A stretch of 64,000 nucleotides of DNA from Butyrivibrio sp. CAG:318 (GCA_000431815.1 FR889221.1:20179-84178), one strand, 5' to 3'. Shown: positions 1 to 9,025, counted from the stretch's first letter. Translations and numbers: made by a program. Notes: a model not told the origin generated them from the letters alone.

Positions 1-1533
1 CGGCAGTTTCTGTGATGTGGCAGTCTTGCCTCCTATCGAATAACCTTCAATATAGCACTTACCTCCGCCGCCTTCGGATACAACGGATTTAAGCAGCATC
101 TTCATGGTATTGCTTACTTCCGGCGTTATCACGCCTGATACGCTTTCATATTCCAGAGTATTAATATTACCCTGCGAATCTATTGTCCTGACACCGAAAT
201 GCGGAGTAATCAGTGTTCCTCCGTTAATCACGCAGCTTATTGCCCGCATCAGCTGAAGCGGCGTTATCTGGAATGACTGTCCGAATGACATCGTGGCCAG
301 CTCCAGCTCTTTGATATTCTCTTTCTTATGCATGATTGTTGAGGCCTCGCCCGGAAGGTCAACTCCGGTAACAGACATAAGTCCCAACCGGTCCATATAA
401 GTGAGGAAATTATCAACGCCCGTTCTCAAGCCCCATGTTATGAATGCCGGGTTACACGAATTCATAAGTGTCTCGGCAAACGTCTGTGTACCGTGTCCCG
501 TTGTTTTATGGCATCGTATGGTTCTCGAACCGACAACGGTACTTCCTCCGCAGCAATAAGTATCCGATAACCTCACCGCCCCGCATGAAAGTCCGGCAGT
601 TGCCGTTATGACTTTGAATGTAGATCCGGGTTCGTAGGTATCATTAATTACTCCGTTACGCCACATGGCATTAAGGAGGTCCATTTTTTCCTTCTCATCC
701 GATACCGAAACATCATAATTGAGTATGTACGGATCATTTAGATTATATTCCGGATAGTTGACCATTGCAAGCAATTCTCCGGTCTGCGGATTCATAACTA
801 TAATGCTGACGCTTTTAGCCTGTTTGGCCTCATATGTTTTCATGGCGGCCTGCATGCAGTATGACTGTATGCTGTAATCAAGGCTTATATATAAATCGTC
901 GCCGGGTACCGGTTCTTTTCTCTTCTCTTCATATTCATCCAGCTCAATCCCCGCCGCATCCGCAGGCGTGAGTATCTCTCCGTTTACACCGGCAAGTACA
1001 CTATCGTATTTTACTTCGAGTCCGACAATTCCCTGATTATCCGCTCCTGTAAAACCCATGACTTTGGATGCAAGTTCATTGTACGGATAAGTCCTTTTAC
1101 TGTCCTCATCCACTTTTACTCCGGGGATATTATATTCACGGATCCTGTCCCCTGTTTCCTTGGAAACATTTGACTTAATCCTCTCCATCGAACTTATTTT
1201 CTCAACATAAGAGCGGACTTTGTCTTCGCTCATATCCAGTTCCCGGCTTAATGTGTCTATAACATATTCTTCATCCTCTATCTGTGAATGGATAACCGAT
1301 ACAGTACAGACTGTTTTATTATCGGCCATTACCGTTCCGTCAGCTGTGATTATGCGCCCGCGCGGTGCTTTAACCGCCCTTTCTCTCTCATGGAGCATTG
1401 TTGCTGCTGCATTAAGTTCATCTGAGCAAAAAACAGCAACATAAGTAAGCCTTACAGTCAAAAGAACCAGTAATGACATTGCAATAACTGCATATATTTT
1501 TATTCCGGTGCGGTGTTTTTTATTTGTTTTCAT
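1..1533 (-). CDS. Class B penicillin-binding protein (SpoVD/FtsI type), C-terminus cut by window edge
   Basis: Peptidoglycan transpeptidase that crosslinks wall peptides outside the membrane, probably for division or sporulation septa. Read in the minus frame from ATG at 1533; 511 residues are visible and the gene runs off the left edge. Residues about 11-35 form one N-terminal membrane anchor, followed by the PBP dimerisation domain (APRGRI near residue 57) and the transpeptidase domain. Catalytic motifs: STFK with Ser304, SCN with Ser359, and KTA at 503-505 where the third motif is usually KTG. It follows another class B PBP by 60 bp at the end of the mraZ-rsmH-ftsL cluster, so it is probably in the same operon. 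The ribosome binding site is weak. The family is certain; the split between FtsI and SpoVD roles is inference. Confidence 0.9.
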   Translation of the reverse strand, partial: MKTNKKHRTGIKIYAVIAMSLLVLLTVRLTYVAVFCSDELNAAATMLHERERAVKAPRGRIITADGTVMADNKTVCTVSVIHSQIEDEEYVIDTLSRELDMSEDKVRSYVEKISSMERIKSNVSKETGDRIREYNIPGVKVDEDSKRTYPYNELASKVMGFTGADNQGIVGLEVKYDSVLAGVNGEILTPADAAGIELDEYEEKRKEPVPGDDLYISLDYSIQSYCMQAAMKTYEAKQAKSVSIIVMNPQTGELLAMVNYPEYNLNDPYILNYDVSVSDEKEKMDLLNAMWRNGVINDTYEPGSTFKVITATAGLSCGAVRLSDTYCCGGSTVVGSRTIRCHKTTGHGTQTFAETLMNSCNPAFITWGLRTGVDNFLTYMDRLGLMSVTGVDLPGEASTIMHKKENIKELELATMSFGQSFQITPLQLMRAISCVINGGTLITPHFGVRTIDSQGNINTLEYESVSGVITPEVSNTMKMLLKSVVSEGGGGKCYIEGYSIGGKTATSQKLP

Positions 1534-1593
1534 ATCTCTGCCCGGCTGTGGTATTTATTTACAGTTTATTACGCAAAAGACTTTTCTATTCGT

Positions 1594-3660
1594 TTATTCT
1601 TGCTGTTTAGCTGCCGGCGTCTCATCCTGTCCGGGTGTTTCTGCCGGTGTCTCGTCCTGTCCGGATGTATCTGCCGGTGTCTCGTCTTCATTATCAGGCT
1701 TGTCTGCTGTATCATTATCATCATCCGGCTGTGCATCTGACTCTGAAGGTGTCTGTGCCGGATTGGATGCAGGATTGGCATTAATCTCAGGCTTAACTAC
1801 TTTCTTATCAAGTTTGTCGGCATCGAGATAAATATCCGCATCATAATCAGCATTATCAGGCTGTATTCCCATATAAGGCAGGAGTTTCTCCATGATAGCT
1901 CTTGCAAGTACCTGGGCTGACCACGAGGTATTATATTCTTCGCAGTCCGGTGTATCAATTACTACATATACAAGTACTTCAGGATTCTCCGCAGGCGCAA
2001 AACCCATAAATGATATTACATATTCTGTCTTATCACGTCCGGCCTTCTCTGCCGTACCTGTTTTACCGCCGATTGAATACCCGTCCATATGGACATATCC
2101 GCCTGTTCCGTAATCTACAACGGCTCTCATCATCTCTCTCATCGTATGAGATGTATCGGAAGAAACTGTCTGTGTAACAAGTGTAGGGTTAATCGTCTTA
2201 ACCGGTTCTCCTGATTCGGAAAGTATCTGTTTAACCACGTGTGGCTGGTAATAATATCCGCCGTTGATAAGTGAGGCAAATGTAGCCACCATCTGTGCCA
2301 TCGTTACATTCAGGTTCTGTCCGAATGAGTTTGTCGCGAGATCGACATCCATCATTGTGGATTCCTCTATAAGAAGTCCGTTTTCTTCTCCCGGAAGGTC
2401 AATTCCTGTCTTGGAACCGAATTTGTAATCATCCAGATAACGGCAGAATGTCTTGGCTCCAAGCATCATACTTATCTGCATGAGAGCATCGTTACATGAC
2501 TCCGTAAGCGCTCCGCTAAGTGTTAAATCCCCATGTCCGACTCCGCCATGGCAGAGGATTGTCGATGAATTATATACTCCTTTACCGTCGCATGTATATA
2601 CATCTTTCAGGTCTGCTTTTTTCTCGTCAAGCGCCTCTGCAATTGTAAATGCCTTGAATACTGAGCCCGGTTCATATATTGATGAAACACAGTAATTGGA
2701 CCATACTTTATAAAGCGCGTCCTTAAATTCGTCATCAGTGAAAGCCTCAAGTTCTTCTGCAGAATATATTGATGTCAGATCTCTCGGATTATTAAGATCA
2801 AAGACCGGATAATCCGCCATGCCTAGTATTTCCATGGTATTCGGATCCGCAACGATTACCGAAGTACTCTTGGAACCGTATTCGTCGTTAAAATCCTTGA
2901 TCGCCTGTTCTATGATGTTCTGTATCGTATAATCTATTGTCGATACGACAGTATTGCCGTTTATGGCATTGCGCCTGTTAGCTTCATAGCTGCTGTCATT
3001 AATGTATCCGTAAATTCTTCCGTCCGTTCCTGACAATTCATCATTATAGTTATTCTCTATCCCAAGCTCGCCGCCGTTGGCATTGCTTGCAAATCCCATA
3101 AGATCGCATGCAAAACTGCTGTATGGATATATTCTCTTATACTCATCTTCAAACCATACACCTTTTATAAGTGAGTTTTTCTCATTCATCTTATTGGTAA
3201 ATTCTTCGATGTCCTTATCTGTCAGCTCGCTTAACATACGCTTGTAACTGTCTATTTTGCCCCCGGATTCCTTACTTTTCGCATTATCATCGATATAATC
3301 GTTAAGTTCTTTCTCATCCAGGTCAAAGTATTGCAACAAAGCTTCTACCGTCGGCTCCCTGTATGTAGCATCCGATAAAAGCACTTTCGCATCTATTATT
3401 AAATTATATACCTTGGAACTGTATGCGATGACCGTACCGTTTCTGTCTGTGATATCGCCTCTTCTGGCCGGTATGGTACGGCTGCTGTAATTGAAATTAT
3501 CGTAGACCGCCTTGGAATATTCATATCCCTTGCTGGCATTTATCCTGATTATTACCACCGATAATACAATAAGTAAAGTCATGACAATCATAAAGATAAT
3601 TAAAAGCTTCTTCTGCATAAGTGTTGTGAATTTGATGCTTTTACGTCTTCTTACTGCCAT
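1594..3660 (-). CDS. Class B penicillin-binding protein (FtsI/PBP2B-like)
   Basis: Septal-type peptidoglycan D,D-transpeptidase. The 688-residue product has a basic cytoplasmic N-terminus, a membrane segment at about 17-40, a dimerisation domain starting at ARRGDITDRNG (about 65) and a transpeptidase domain with SVFK (Ser333), SCN (388-390) and KTG (533-535). From about residue 635 the tail is a disordered acidic Pro/Thr/Glu stretch encoded by 30-bp tandem repeats and carries no PASTA domain. Starts at ATG 3660 behind AAGGAG, 14 bp after the ftsL-like gene, which supports co-transcription with mraZ and rsmH. A second PBP follows. I infer that this one is the division enzyme because it sits directly after ftsL. 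Confidence 0.93.
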   Translation of the reverse strand: MAVRRRKSIKFTTLMQKKLLIIFMIVMTLLIVLSVVIIRINASKGYEYSKAVYDNFNYSSRTIPARRGDITDRNGTVIAYSSKVYNLIIDAKVLLSDATYREPTVEALLQYFDLDEKELNDYIDDNAKSKESGGKIDSYKRMLSELTDKDIEEFTNKMNEKNSLIKGVWFEDEYKRIYPYSSFACDLMGFASNANGGELGIENNYNDELSGTDGRIYGYINDSSYEANRRNAINGNTVVSTIDYTIQNIIEQAIKDFNDEYGSKSTSVIVADPNTMEILGMADYPVFDLNNPRDLTSIYSAEELEAFTDDEFKDALYKVWSNYCVSSIYEPGSVFKAFTIAEALDEKKADLKDVYTCDGKGVYNSSTILCHGGVGHGDLTLSGALTESCNDALMQISMMLGAKTFCRYLDDYKFGSKTGIDLPGEENGLLIEESTMMDVDLATNSFGQNLNVTMAQMVATFASLINGGYYYQPHVVKQILSESGEPVKTINPTLVTQTVSSDTSHTMREMMRAVVDYGTGGYVHMDGYSIGGKTGTAEKAGRDKTEYVISFMGFAPAENPEVLVYVVIDTPDCEEYNTSWSAQVLARAIMEKLLPYMGIQPDNADYDADIYLDADKLDKKVVKPEINANPASNPAQTPSESDAQPDDDNDTADKPDNEDETPADTSGQDETPAETPGQDETPAAKQQE
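1613..1690 (-). repeat. 30-bp tandem repeat inside the PBP gene
   Basis: Two full copies (1613-1642 and 1643-1672) and a partial third copy of a 30-bp unit, differing at a few positions. They encode a repeated ten-residue Gly-Gln-Asp-Glu-Thr-Pro-Ala type segment at the C-terminus of the PBP. The unit is a multiple of three, so copy-number change would alter tail length without breaking the frame. Confidence 0.85.
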
Positions 3661-3674
3661 GACTTCTCCTTAAA

Positions 3675-4163
3675 TTATCGTTCGGGTATGTCTTTAAACT
3701 GCATTACATACTCGCTTTCGCCACTCTTATAATTAACGATCTGATCCTCAGAAGCATATACCATTCCGAGTTCTTCAACTGCTACATTATAAATATACTC
3801 ATAGTCGATTGAAGTGTCAATTGAAAGTTCCTTCTGATCGTTCTCGATCTTAAGTTCCTCAAGCTGGGCCTGAAGAGTTGAAATCTTACCGGCATTGGTG
3901 CTCTTAGCATTAATCAGCGATACATAATTGGTGCATGTAAAAAGCATTACTCCGATAGCTGCCGCAATCAAAAGTGTGAAAACTCCTCCGACTCTTGTAG
4001 CTCTCGCCCTGTTTTCCTCTATTCTGCGGTCCTGCGCCTGTCTTTGTCTCTCCTGTGACACATTCCCGTTCTTTCTTCTCGGAACTCTTACCGGCACGTC
4101 CACCCTCCGCTGTGGTGCCTCGCTTCCGTACATATATTCTGTATTATATCTGTTATCTGCCAT
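3675..4163 (-). CDS. FtsL/DivIC-like septum protein
   Basis: Bitopic division protein expected to bridge FtsQ/DivIB-type proteins and the septal synthase. Length 162 residues: a basic, disordered cytoplasmic stretch of about 57 residues, one membrane segment at about 58-78, then a heptad-like coiled coil (about 90-120) and a short outer domain. Sequence similarity is low in this family, so the call rests on topology and on position between rsmH and the PBP, where ftsL lies in most Firmicutes. ATG at 4163 is preceded by GGGAGG. The gaps of 27 bp to rsmH and 14 bp to the PBP imply one operon. Confidence 0.8.
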   Translation of the reverse strand: MADNRYNTEYMYGSEAPQRRVDVPVRVPRRKNGNVSQERQRQAQDRRIEENRARATRVGGVFTLLIAAAIGVMLFTCTNYVSLINAKSTNAGKISTLQAQLEELKIENDQKELSIDTSIDYEYIYNVAVEELGMVYASEDQIVNYKSGESEYVMQFKDIPER

Positions 4164-4190
4164 AATTTGCCTCCCGTTTTATTTCCACAT

Positions 4191-5132
4191 CTATAATCTT
4201 CTCTCAAATATCCTTAATTTCGAGCTCTTGGCTCTTTTATTTTCTTCAAGTTCTTCTTCCGACGGTACTATCGGCTTTCTTGTAACGATAACGCCCTTTG
4301 GCTTATTGCCGCATACACACACCGGAAATTCCGGCGGACATGTACATGTATTGACGTTATCCCTGAACTTGTTCTTTACTATTCTGTCTTCCAGCGAATG
4401 GAATGTTATTATACAAAGCCTTCCGCCGTCATTTAAAAGTTCTATCATCTCATCAATAGAATTCTCAAGAACTTCAAGTTCCTTATTAAGTTCAATTCTT
4501 AATGCCTGAAATGTTCTCTTGGCCGGGTGTCCGCCCGTCGCCCTGAATTTCATCGGTATAGCTGCCTTTATTATCTCAACCAGCTGACCGGTGGTATGTA
4601 TTCTCTCATTCCGTCTGGCCTGTACAATATGCTTGGCAATGTTCTTGGCAAACTTGTCCTCTCCGTAATCCCTGATTACTCTGAACAATTCCATCTCGCT
4701 ATAATCATTAACGATATCTTCGGCTGTCATTGGATTACGTCTGTCCATTCTCATATCAAGCGGTGCATCTTCATCATTATATGTGAAACCGCGTTCCGCG
4801 GCATCCAGCTGATAAGACGATACTCCGATATCAAGAAGTATTCCGTCAACCTTCGTCACACCGATATTGGCCAGCGCATTTTTCATATTGCAATAGTTGT
4901 CTCTTATGATAGTTACTCTGTCAGCAAACGGTTCGAGTCTCTTCTTCGCAGCAGCGATGGCATCTTCATCCTGATCAATTCCGATGAGCCGTCCGCCCTG
5001 TGTAAGTCTCTCACATATATGATATGAATGTCCGGCACCGCCTAAGGTTCCGTCCACATATATGCCGTCAGGCTTAATGTTCAGCCCTTCTATCGTTTCA
5101 TTAAGCAAAACCGATTTGTGTACAAATTCCAT
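4191..5132 (-). CDS. rsmH: 16S rRNA (cytosine-1402-N4)-methyltransferase
   Basis: S-adenosylmethionine-dependent enzyme (formerly MraW) that methylates N4 of C1402 in the 16S rRNA decoding centre. The 313-residue product starts with the typical [13 protein letters not shown] and has the SAM-binding [10 protein letters not shown] at about 28-37, [14 protein letters not shown], and the Cys-rich stretch with [13 protein letters not shown] near 280. Full length for the family. ATG at 5132 follows GGAGG and the gene is 14 bp after mraZ, the usual order of the dcw cluster. Confidence 0.97.
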   Translation of the reverse strand: MEFVHKSVLLNETIEGLNIKPDGIYVDGTLGGAGHSYHICERLTQGGRLIGIDQDEDAIAAAKKRLEPFADRVTIIRDNYCNMKNALANIGVTKVDGILLDIGVSSYQLDAAERGFTYNDEDAPLDMRMDRRNPMTAEDIVNDYSEMELFRVIRDYGEDKFAKNIAKHIVQARRNERIHTTGQLVEIIKAAIPMKFRATGGHPAKRTFQALRIELNKELEVLENSIDEMIELLNDGGRLCIITFHSLEDRIVKNKFRDNVNTCTCPPEFPVCVCGNKPKGVIVTRKPIVPSEEELEENKRAKSSKLRIFERRL

Positions 5133-5146
5133 TCAAAACCTCCGGT

Positions 5147-5584
5147 TTAAATAGAGAATCCCAGATTCTCCATATTAGCTGCAACTTCATCCATATTGCC
5201 TTCATACTCGGCATTGGATTCATCAAAGCGTTCCTTGCTCCAAATCTCTATTTTGCTTGCAGAGCCAACCAACACCACGTCTTTCTCAAGTCCGGCAAAT
5301 TCTCTTAACACTGCCGGCAGAAGTATTCTTCCCTGCTTATCAAGCTCACATTCCGCTGCTCCCGCAAGAAAAAATCTGGTGAACTGTCTGGTGTTCTTAT
5401 TGGTAATAGGGAGAGTGCCCAGCCTTTCTTCAAAGGCTGCCCAGTCATCATTGGCGTATCCGTAAAGGCATCCGTCAAGTCCCTTGGTGACCACGAAAGA
5501 AGTTCCGAGTTTCTCACGAAACTTAGCAGGTATGATAACACGTCCTTTGGCGTCAATTGTATGGTTGTACTGACCCATGAACAT
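5147..5584 (-). CDS. mraZ: MraZ, transcriptional regulator of the division cluster
   Basis: AbrB-fold DNA-binding protein that controls its own dcw operon and can affect RsmH activity. The product is 145 residues when started at ATG 5584 (MFMGQYNHTIDAKGR), which has a GGAAAGGGG ribosome binding site 8 bases upstream; GTG 5593 and ATG 5590 are in frame but too close to it. Two MraZ repeats are visible: DAKGRVIIPAKFR near residue 10 and DKQGRILLPAVLREF near 85. It is the first gene of the cluster, behind a strong promoter and a row of phased GTG boxes that fit its known type of binding site. Confidence 0.96.
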   Translation of the reverse strand: MFMGQYNHTIDAKGRVIIPAKFREKLGTSFVVTKGLDGCLYGYANDDWAAFEERLGTLPITNKNTRQFTRFFLAGAAECELDKQGRILLPAVLREFAGLEKDVVLVGSASKIEIWSKERFDESNAEYEGNMDEVAANMENLGFSI

Positions 5585-5628
5585 TGCCATCACCCCTTTC
5601 CTTCAGGAATCTTATGGTTGAAACTCAC

Positions 5629-5674
5629 CACTTCGTTCCACAATCTTTCACTAAGCCACACTTTTCACCACTTT
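5629..5674 (-). promoter_or_regulatory. Row of five MraZ-type boxes
   Basis: Downstream of the -10 element, hexamers ending in GTG occur at exactly 10-bp steps on the minus strand: AAAGTG (5674-5669), AAAGTG (5664-5659), TTAGTG (5654-5649), ATTGTG (5644-5639) and GAAGTG (5634-5629). Known MraZ sites are direct repeats with about 10-bp period, and AAAGTG is the core described in mollicutes. The position just after the transcription start fits autorepression; that role is inferred. Confidence 0.75.
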
Positions 5675-5681
5675 TAATGCC

Positions 5682-5710
5682 ATTTTAGCCCATTTTTACA
5701 TAAATATCAA
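5682..5710 (-). promoter_or_regulatory. Sigma-A-type promoter of the mraZ cluster
   Basis: TTGATA (5710-5705) and TAAAAT (5687-5682) separated by exactly 17 bases on the minus strand. It points at mraZ, about 100 bases upstream of its start, with no competing promoter in the gap. Confidence 0.8.
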
Positions 5711-5746
5711 GAGTATATTTAAAGATTTTGATAATTTCTTTGCATC

Positions 5747-5789
5747 AAAAAAAGCCACAGAAAAACTTTTTTGTTTTCCTGTGACTTTT
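5747..5789 (-). terminator. Intrinsic terminator after the GH59 gene
   Basis: On the minus strand an 11-base-pair stem (arms 5779-5789 and 5750-5760, one wobble pair) is followed by seven U residues. It lies about 40 bases past the GH59 stop codon and separates that locus from the mraZ promoter. Confidence 0.85.
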
Positions 5790-5828
5790 GTTCAAAAATC
5801 ATGATTATGTGGGGGAAAATCCCATTTT

Positions 5829-8279
5829 TTAACGGTATTCCACTGCATCAAATGACAATCTGCCTTCTTTTACCGTCACTTTCACATTATGCTGTCCTTT
5901 TTCAAGGTTATATACAGCGTACGCTGCAGTTCTGTCTCCGGAACCGCTGCATGTATATTCCTGTGTCGCGCCATCGGTTTCTATTTCAAGAACTACATCC
6001 TTCTGTGCCGCTATTATTGCAAATGAGGTACCTTCAAATTCAAATTCGAAGCTGTCTCCTTCTTCTCCGACAGACACGGTTCTGTTATAGTTTTTAAAAC
6101 TCGATATAGTAGAGAAATACCATCCGTTGCCGTCTTCTTCCGTGCTTCCGGCAGAAACCTTAATTGCGGCATCCATATCGTCAACTCTTGTTACATAATA
6201 ATCTTCGCTGTCAGTGGTTATTTTCAGATTATCAAAACAGTTATTGTAATAGCTGCTAAGAAGTGATACTCTTCCCGAATTGACCACATTATCGGTATCT
6301 TCATATTCAAGCACTTTGACATTATCAACATACGCCTTTATGACATTATCATAGATTTCAAGTTTAAGATTATGCCATTTCTTAACGTCAAATCTGTCAA
6401 TCTGAACCGAATCCAGCTTTACTGAAGCTTTATTAAGCATCACTTCTCCTGTTTCCGTCAGTTTAAGTGCATATCCGCTGTAATCGTTTGCAGCAAGATT
6501 ATACCTTCCTCCGATTCCTGCGTAGTTTGTTTTTGAATCATCGCTCTTTTTCCCATCCAGAAGAACATCGGCACTTACTGTGTAATTCTGCCATCTGTCA
6601 TCAAGCAGTGTCGTCACCGGATCTGACGAGCTTCCCCACTCAGCCGGTTTGTTATCATATGTTATCATCTGCATAAGGACATTATTTCCTTCAAGAGAAC
6701 TTACCTCAAATGCGCCTGCCTGATCCGTTGTATACCTTGGTGCCATTCCTCTCTTTGAAAGATAATCCTCATCATATGTCTGATATTCAAAATCGTCTTC
6801 ATAAGGAAGCTCAAACAGTGCATAATTCTGGCTGCGGTCGGTATATTCTTTCTCGTCCGGTTTCATTGTCGATATTGTCACCATGGAATACGGCTTTACC
6901 GATATTGAAAAAGTATACTCTCTGTCTTTTTCTTTTGGCTGCACATATCCCTTATATTTTAAGAAGCTATCGTAATAGTTCCCTGTTCCGTCATATTCAT
7001 CAGCACTTTCGTACACATTAACCGGGGATGTTTCCTTGCCGGTGTTTTTAATAACAAAATCGTATCCGAGGGTTTTATCTGAATTATTAACGATTACGGT
7101 TGAATAATCTCCTGTTTCAGGGTCTTTACATGTAATATAGTTAAATGTCGAATCTACAATTGCATGACCATCTCCACCGGCTTTGCCGTCTCCGTAGCAG
7201 GCATTTTCAATAAACTGCCATCCCGGCATTATGAATCTTGAAAAATGAAGTGTCATATAATAGCCTGCATCAAGTGAGTACGCACCACTCCATGGTTCAT
7301 TGGCTGTAATAAGCTGCTTTGGAAAATATGTTGCGCCACTGTAATATGAACTGATAAGCGGCTGGAACTCATACATTGTCATTCCCTCAGTCATGGCCTG
7401 TGTTATTCTCGATGCGATGTCAAGCATGCCGTTTAATCCGCTTAATCCGCTCGCATTTTCTTCTCTGTTGCGGACCAGTTGTTCTGCCTTCATAGGTGAC
7501 GAACCTTCCGAGAACCATACTTTCTTGCCGTTTTCTTTCTGTACTGTCTTGGTTGCATCACTTGTAAAAGATGTGTAATGCGATGTAACAACATCCACAA
7601 CCTCCATAAGCTCATCATCCTCAAGCATTGATTTTGATATGCCCCATGTTCCTACACCTTCTCCGGCAACTAACCGGATTGAACCGTAATCATATCTTTC
7701 ATCCGTCTCATTTTCCAATGCATTTGCAACATATTTAATGAAATCCGGCTCGATATTACGCTCGTTTTGTCCGACTGTCAGATATGATATTTTACATCCA
7801 TATGTATCATAGAATGCTTCTATTGTCTCCTTATACCACTCATATCTGGCTTCGTACTTACCTTCGTCCGTATCCGGTTCATCCACCCATGCAGGCATTC
7901 CCCAGTACAACATATCTATCTTCAGGTCAGGATTAATGCTGAGAGCATCAGCTGCAATACTGTAAGCAGCACCTCTGGTAACATCTGCTTTTTCATCTGC
8001 GCTTCTTTTTACTGCCGGTTCCGTTCCCGAAGATGAATCGACATCAGCTCCCATCTCAAGCTTATAAAGTGAAATATTCAATCCGTCACTGCCAAATACA
8101 TAATTAAGTATTTCCCAGTACGCATCCGGATTTTCCTCCTTATAATCCAGAAGAAGTCTTGATGAATTGTTGGCGGATATATATCCAAAGCCTTCATAAA
8201 GCATGTTTTCATCTGTAATTGCCGCGCTGCCGTCAATAACAATCTCACGTGTCTGGTCGTTTTTGCTATCAAATACCAT
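5829..8279 (-). CDS. Glycoside hydrolase family 59 (galactocerebrosidase-type beta-galactosidase)
   Basis: Retaining beta-galactosidase-family enzyme; characterised members act on galactosylceramide or on plant/glycan galactosides, and the substrate here is unknown. The 816-residue product shows family landmarks: GFGYISANNSSRLLLDY near 30, KLEMGADVDSSSGTEP near 73-88, the acid/base in QNER (Glu173), the nucleophile in VWFSEG (Glu258), and ANEPWSGAY and MPGW further on. After the TIM barrel come a beta-sandwich region beginning near DDFEY and a C-terminal about 110-residue beta domain resembling carbohydrate-binding modules. It has no signal peptide and a poor ribosome binding site; its ATG overlaps the end of the lipoprotein gene by 11 bp in the +1 frame. 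It may therefore be coupled to, or split by frameshift from, the upstream lipoprotein. An AraC regulator lies opposite. Confidence 0.88.
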   Translation of the reverse strand: MVFDSKNDQTREIVIDGSAAITDENMLYEGFGYISANNSSRLLLDYKEENPDAYWEILNYVFGSDGLNISLYKLEMGADVDSSSGTEPAVKRSADEKADVTRGAAYSIAADALSINPDLKIDMLYWGMPAWVDEPDTDEGKYEARYEWYKETIEAFYDTYGCKISYLTVGQNERNIEPDFIKYVANALENETDERYDYGSIRLVAGEGVGTWGISKSMLEDDELMEVVDVVTSHYTSFTSDATKTVQKENGKKVWFSEGSSPMKAEQLVRNREENASGLSGLNGMLDIASRITQAMTEGMTMYEFQPLISSYYSGATYFPKQLITANEPWSGAYSLDAGYYMTLHFSRFIMPGWQFIENACYGDGKAGGDGHAIVDSTFNYITCKDPETGDYSTVIVNNSDKTLGYDFVIKNTGKETSPVNVYESADEYDGTGNYYDSFLKYKGYVQPKEKDREYTFSISVKPYSMVTISTMKPDEKEYTDRSQNYALFELPYEDDFEYQTYDEDYLSKRGMAPRYTTDQAGAFEVSSLEGNNVLMQMITYDNKPAEWGSSSDPVTTLLDDRWQNYTVSADVLLDGKKSDDSKTNYAGIGGRYNLAANDYSGYALKLTETGEVMLNKASVKLDSVQIDRFDVKKWHNLKLEIYDNVIKAYVDNVKVLEYEDTDNVVNSGRVSLLSSYYNNCFDNLKITTDSEDYYVTRVDDMDAAIKVSAGSTEEDGNGWYFSTISSFKNYNRTVSVGEEGDSFEFEFEGTSFAIIAAQKDVVLEIETDGATQEYTCSGSGDRTAAYAVYNLEKGQHNVKVTVKEGRLSFDAVEYR

Positions 8280-8913
8280 TTCCGGTTACCCAAATCCAGT
8301 CTTGAGCAGGCGCATCCGTATAACCCGCCGATAAAACTTTAACTTTAGTTTCTGTTGTCTCATCAAATCCCGGAAATACAATCTGGAGTGATCCTATTGA
8401 ATCAAGCGTTCCGCCAAGTGCCTTCTGTGCATCAAATACCATTCTGTATTTGCCGTCTTCTTTAATCGTAAGCTTGTCAGCAGGTGATGATTCATCCCAT
8501 AATGACACGGTGTCTTCACCGCTCACAAGTTCATAGCACCAATGAAGTTCAGATTCATCAATATCCATGCCGCTCACTTCAAAATCAACCACTACTCCTG
8601 TAGTTCCCGCAGGTACTGAGTCGCTGTTATACATTGATAATTCCGGGTCATACACTGTGGAAATCTTAAGCCATGCTTTATATGTATCTCCGCTTTTTTC
8701 TGCAATTTCCGAAAGATTAATCTCCAACGGATTGCCCTGTTCTGACATTGACTTTAATTCCTGTTCTGCCTCAGTTGTCACCTCCTGCTCAGCTTTCGTC
8801 ACCGCTTCTGTCACTGCTTCTGTAGTCTTGGTGCTGTCTGACTTATTTGAACATGCAACTGCCATAATCGCCATCGAAGCCACCACTACACCGCCAATAA
8901 TTTTCTTATACAT
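8269..8913 (-). CDS. Lipoprotein with beta-sandwich, carbohydrate-binding-like domain
   Basis: 214-residue exported protein of unknown function. The N-terminus MYKKIIGGVVV...VACSNK is a lipoprotein signal with Cys at about 21, followed by a Thr/Glu/Ala-rich linker (about 25-55) and a domain of about 150 residues rich in beta strands (VVVDFEVSGMDI, LQIVFPGF), resembling a sugar-binding sandwich. It ends WIWVTGNGI followed by two stops, TGA and TAG. The GH59 frame opens inside these last codons. The arrangement signal + binding domain + catalytic domain is what one intact secreted GH59 would have, so this may be the N-terminal half of a split gene. Start ATG 8913 is behind AAGGAG. Confidence 0.8.
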   Translation of the reverse strand: MYKKIIGGVVVASMAIMAVACSNKSDSTKTTEAVTEAVTKAEQEVTTEAEQELKSMSEQGNPLEINLSEIAEKSGDTYKAWLKISTVYDPELSMYNSDSVPAGTTGVVVDFEVSGMDIDESELHWCYELVSGEDTVSLWDESSPADKLTIKEDGKYRMVFDAQKALGGTLDSIGSLQIVFPGFDETTETKVKVLSAGYTDAPAQDWIWVTGNGI

Positions 8914-9025
8914 TACTAAAATCTCCTTTTATTTTTTTATTTATTTAAATGATAAACAATATTGCGCCGGCTAACAATGAATGATATTATCATAATTGAA
9001 CAATTTGAACATTCGAGGTGTTAAT
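8914..9025. promoter_or_regulatory. Divergent control region between lipoprotein/GH59 and araC-type gene
   Basis: The 112-bp gap holds both start regions. On the minus strand TTGTTA-N17-TATCAT could drive the lipoprotein gene. A perfect palindrome, ATGATA-T-TATCAT, sits at 8981-8993 near the regulator start. The layout suggests that the AraC protein controls the enzyme locus; no binding motif for it is established. Confidence 0.5.

Noticed and set aside
3928..4509. Long plus-strand reading frames opposite the rsmH, ftsK, murF, fhs and other minus-strand genes
   Set aside because: They lie antisense to well-supported genes, have no ribosome binding sites and give Ser/Leu/Ile-rich proteins without recognisable domains.
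8996..9025. TTG-started extension of the AraC regulator
   Set aside because: No ribosome binding site, whereas ATG 9026 follows GAGGTG at good distance.
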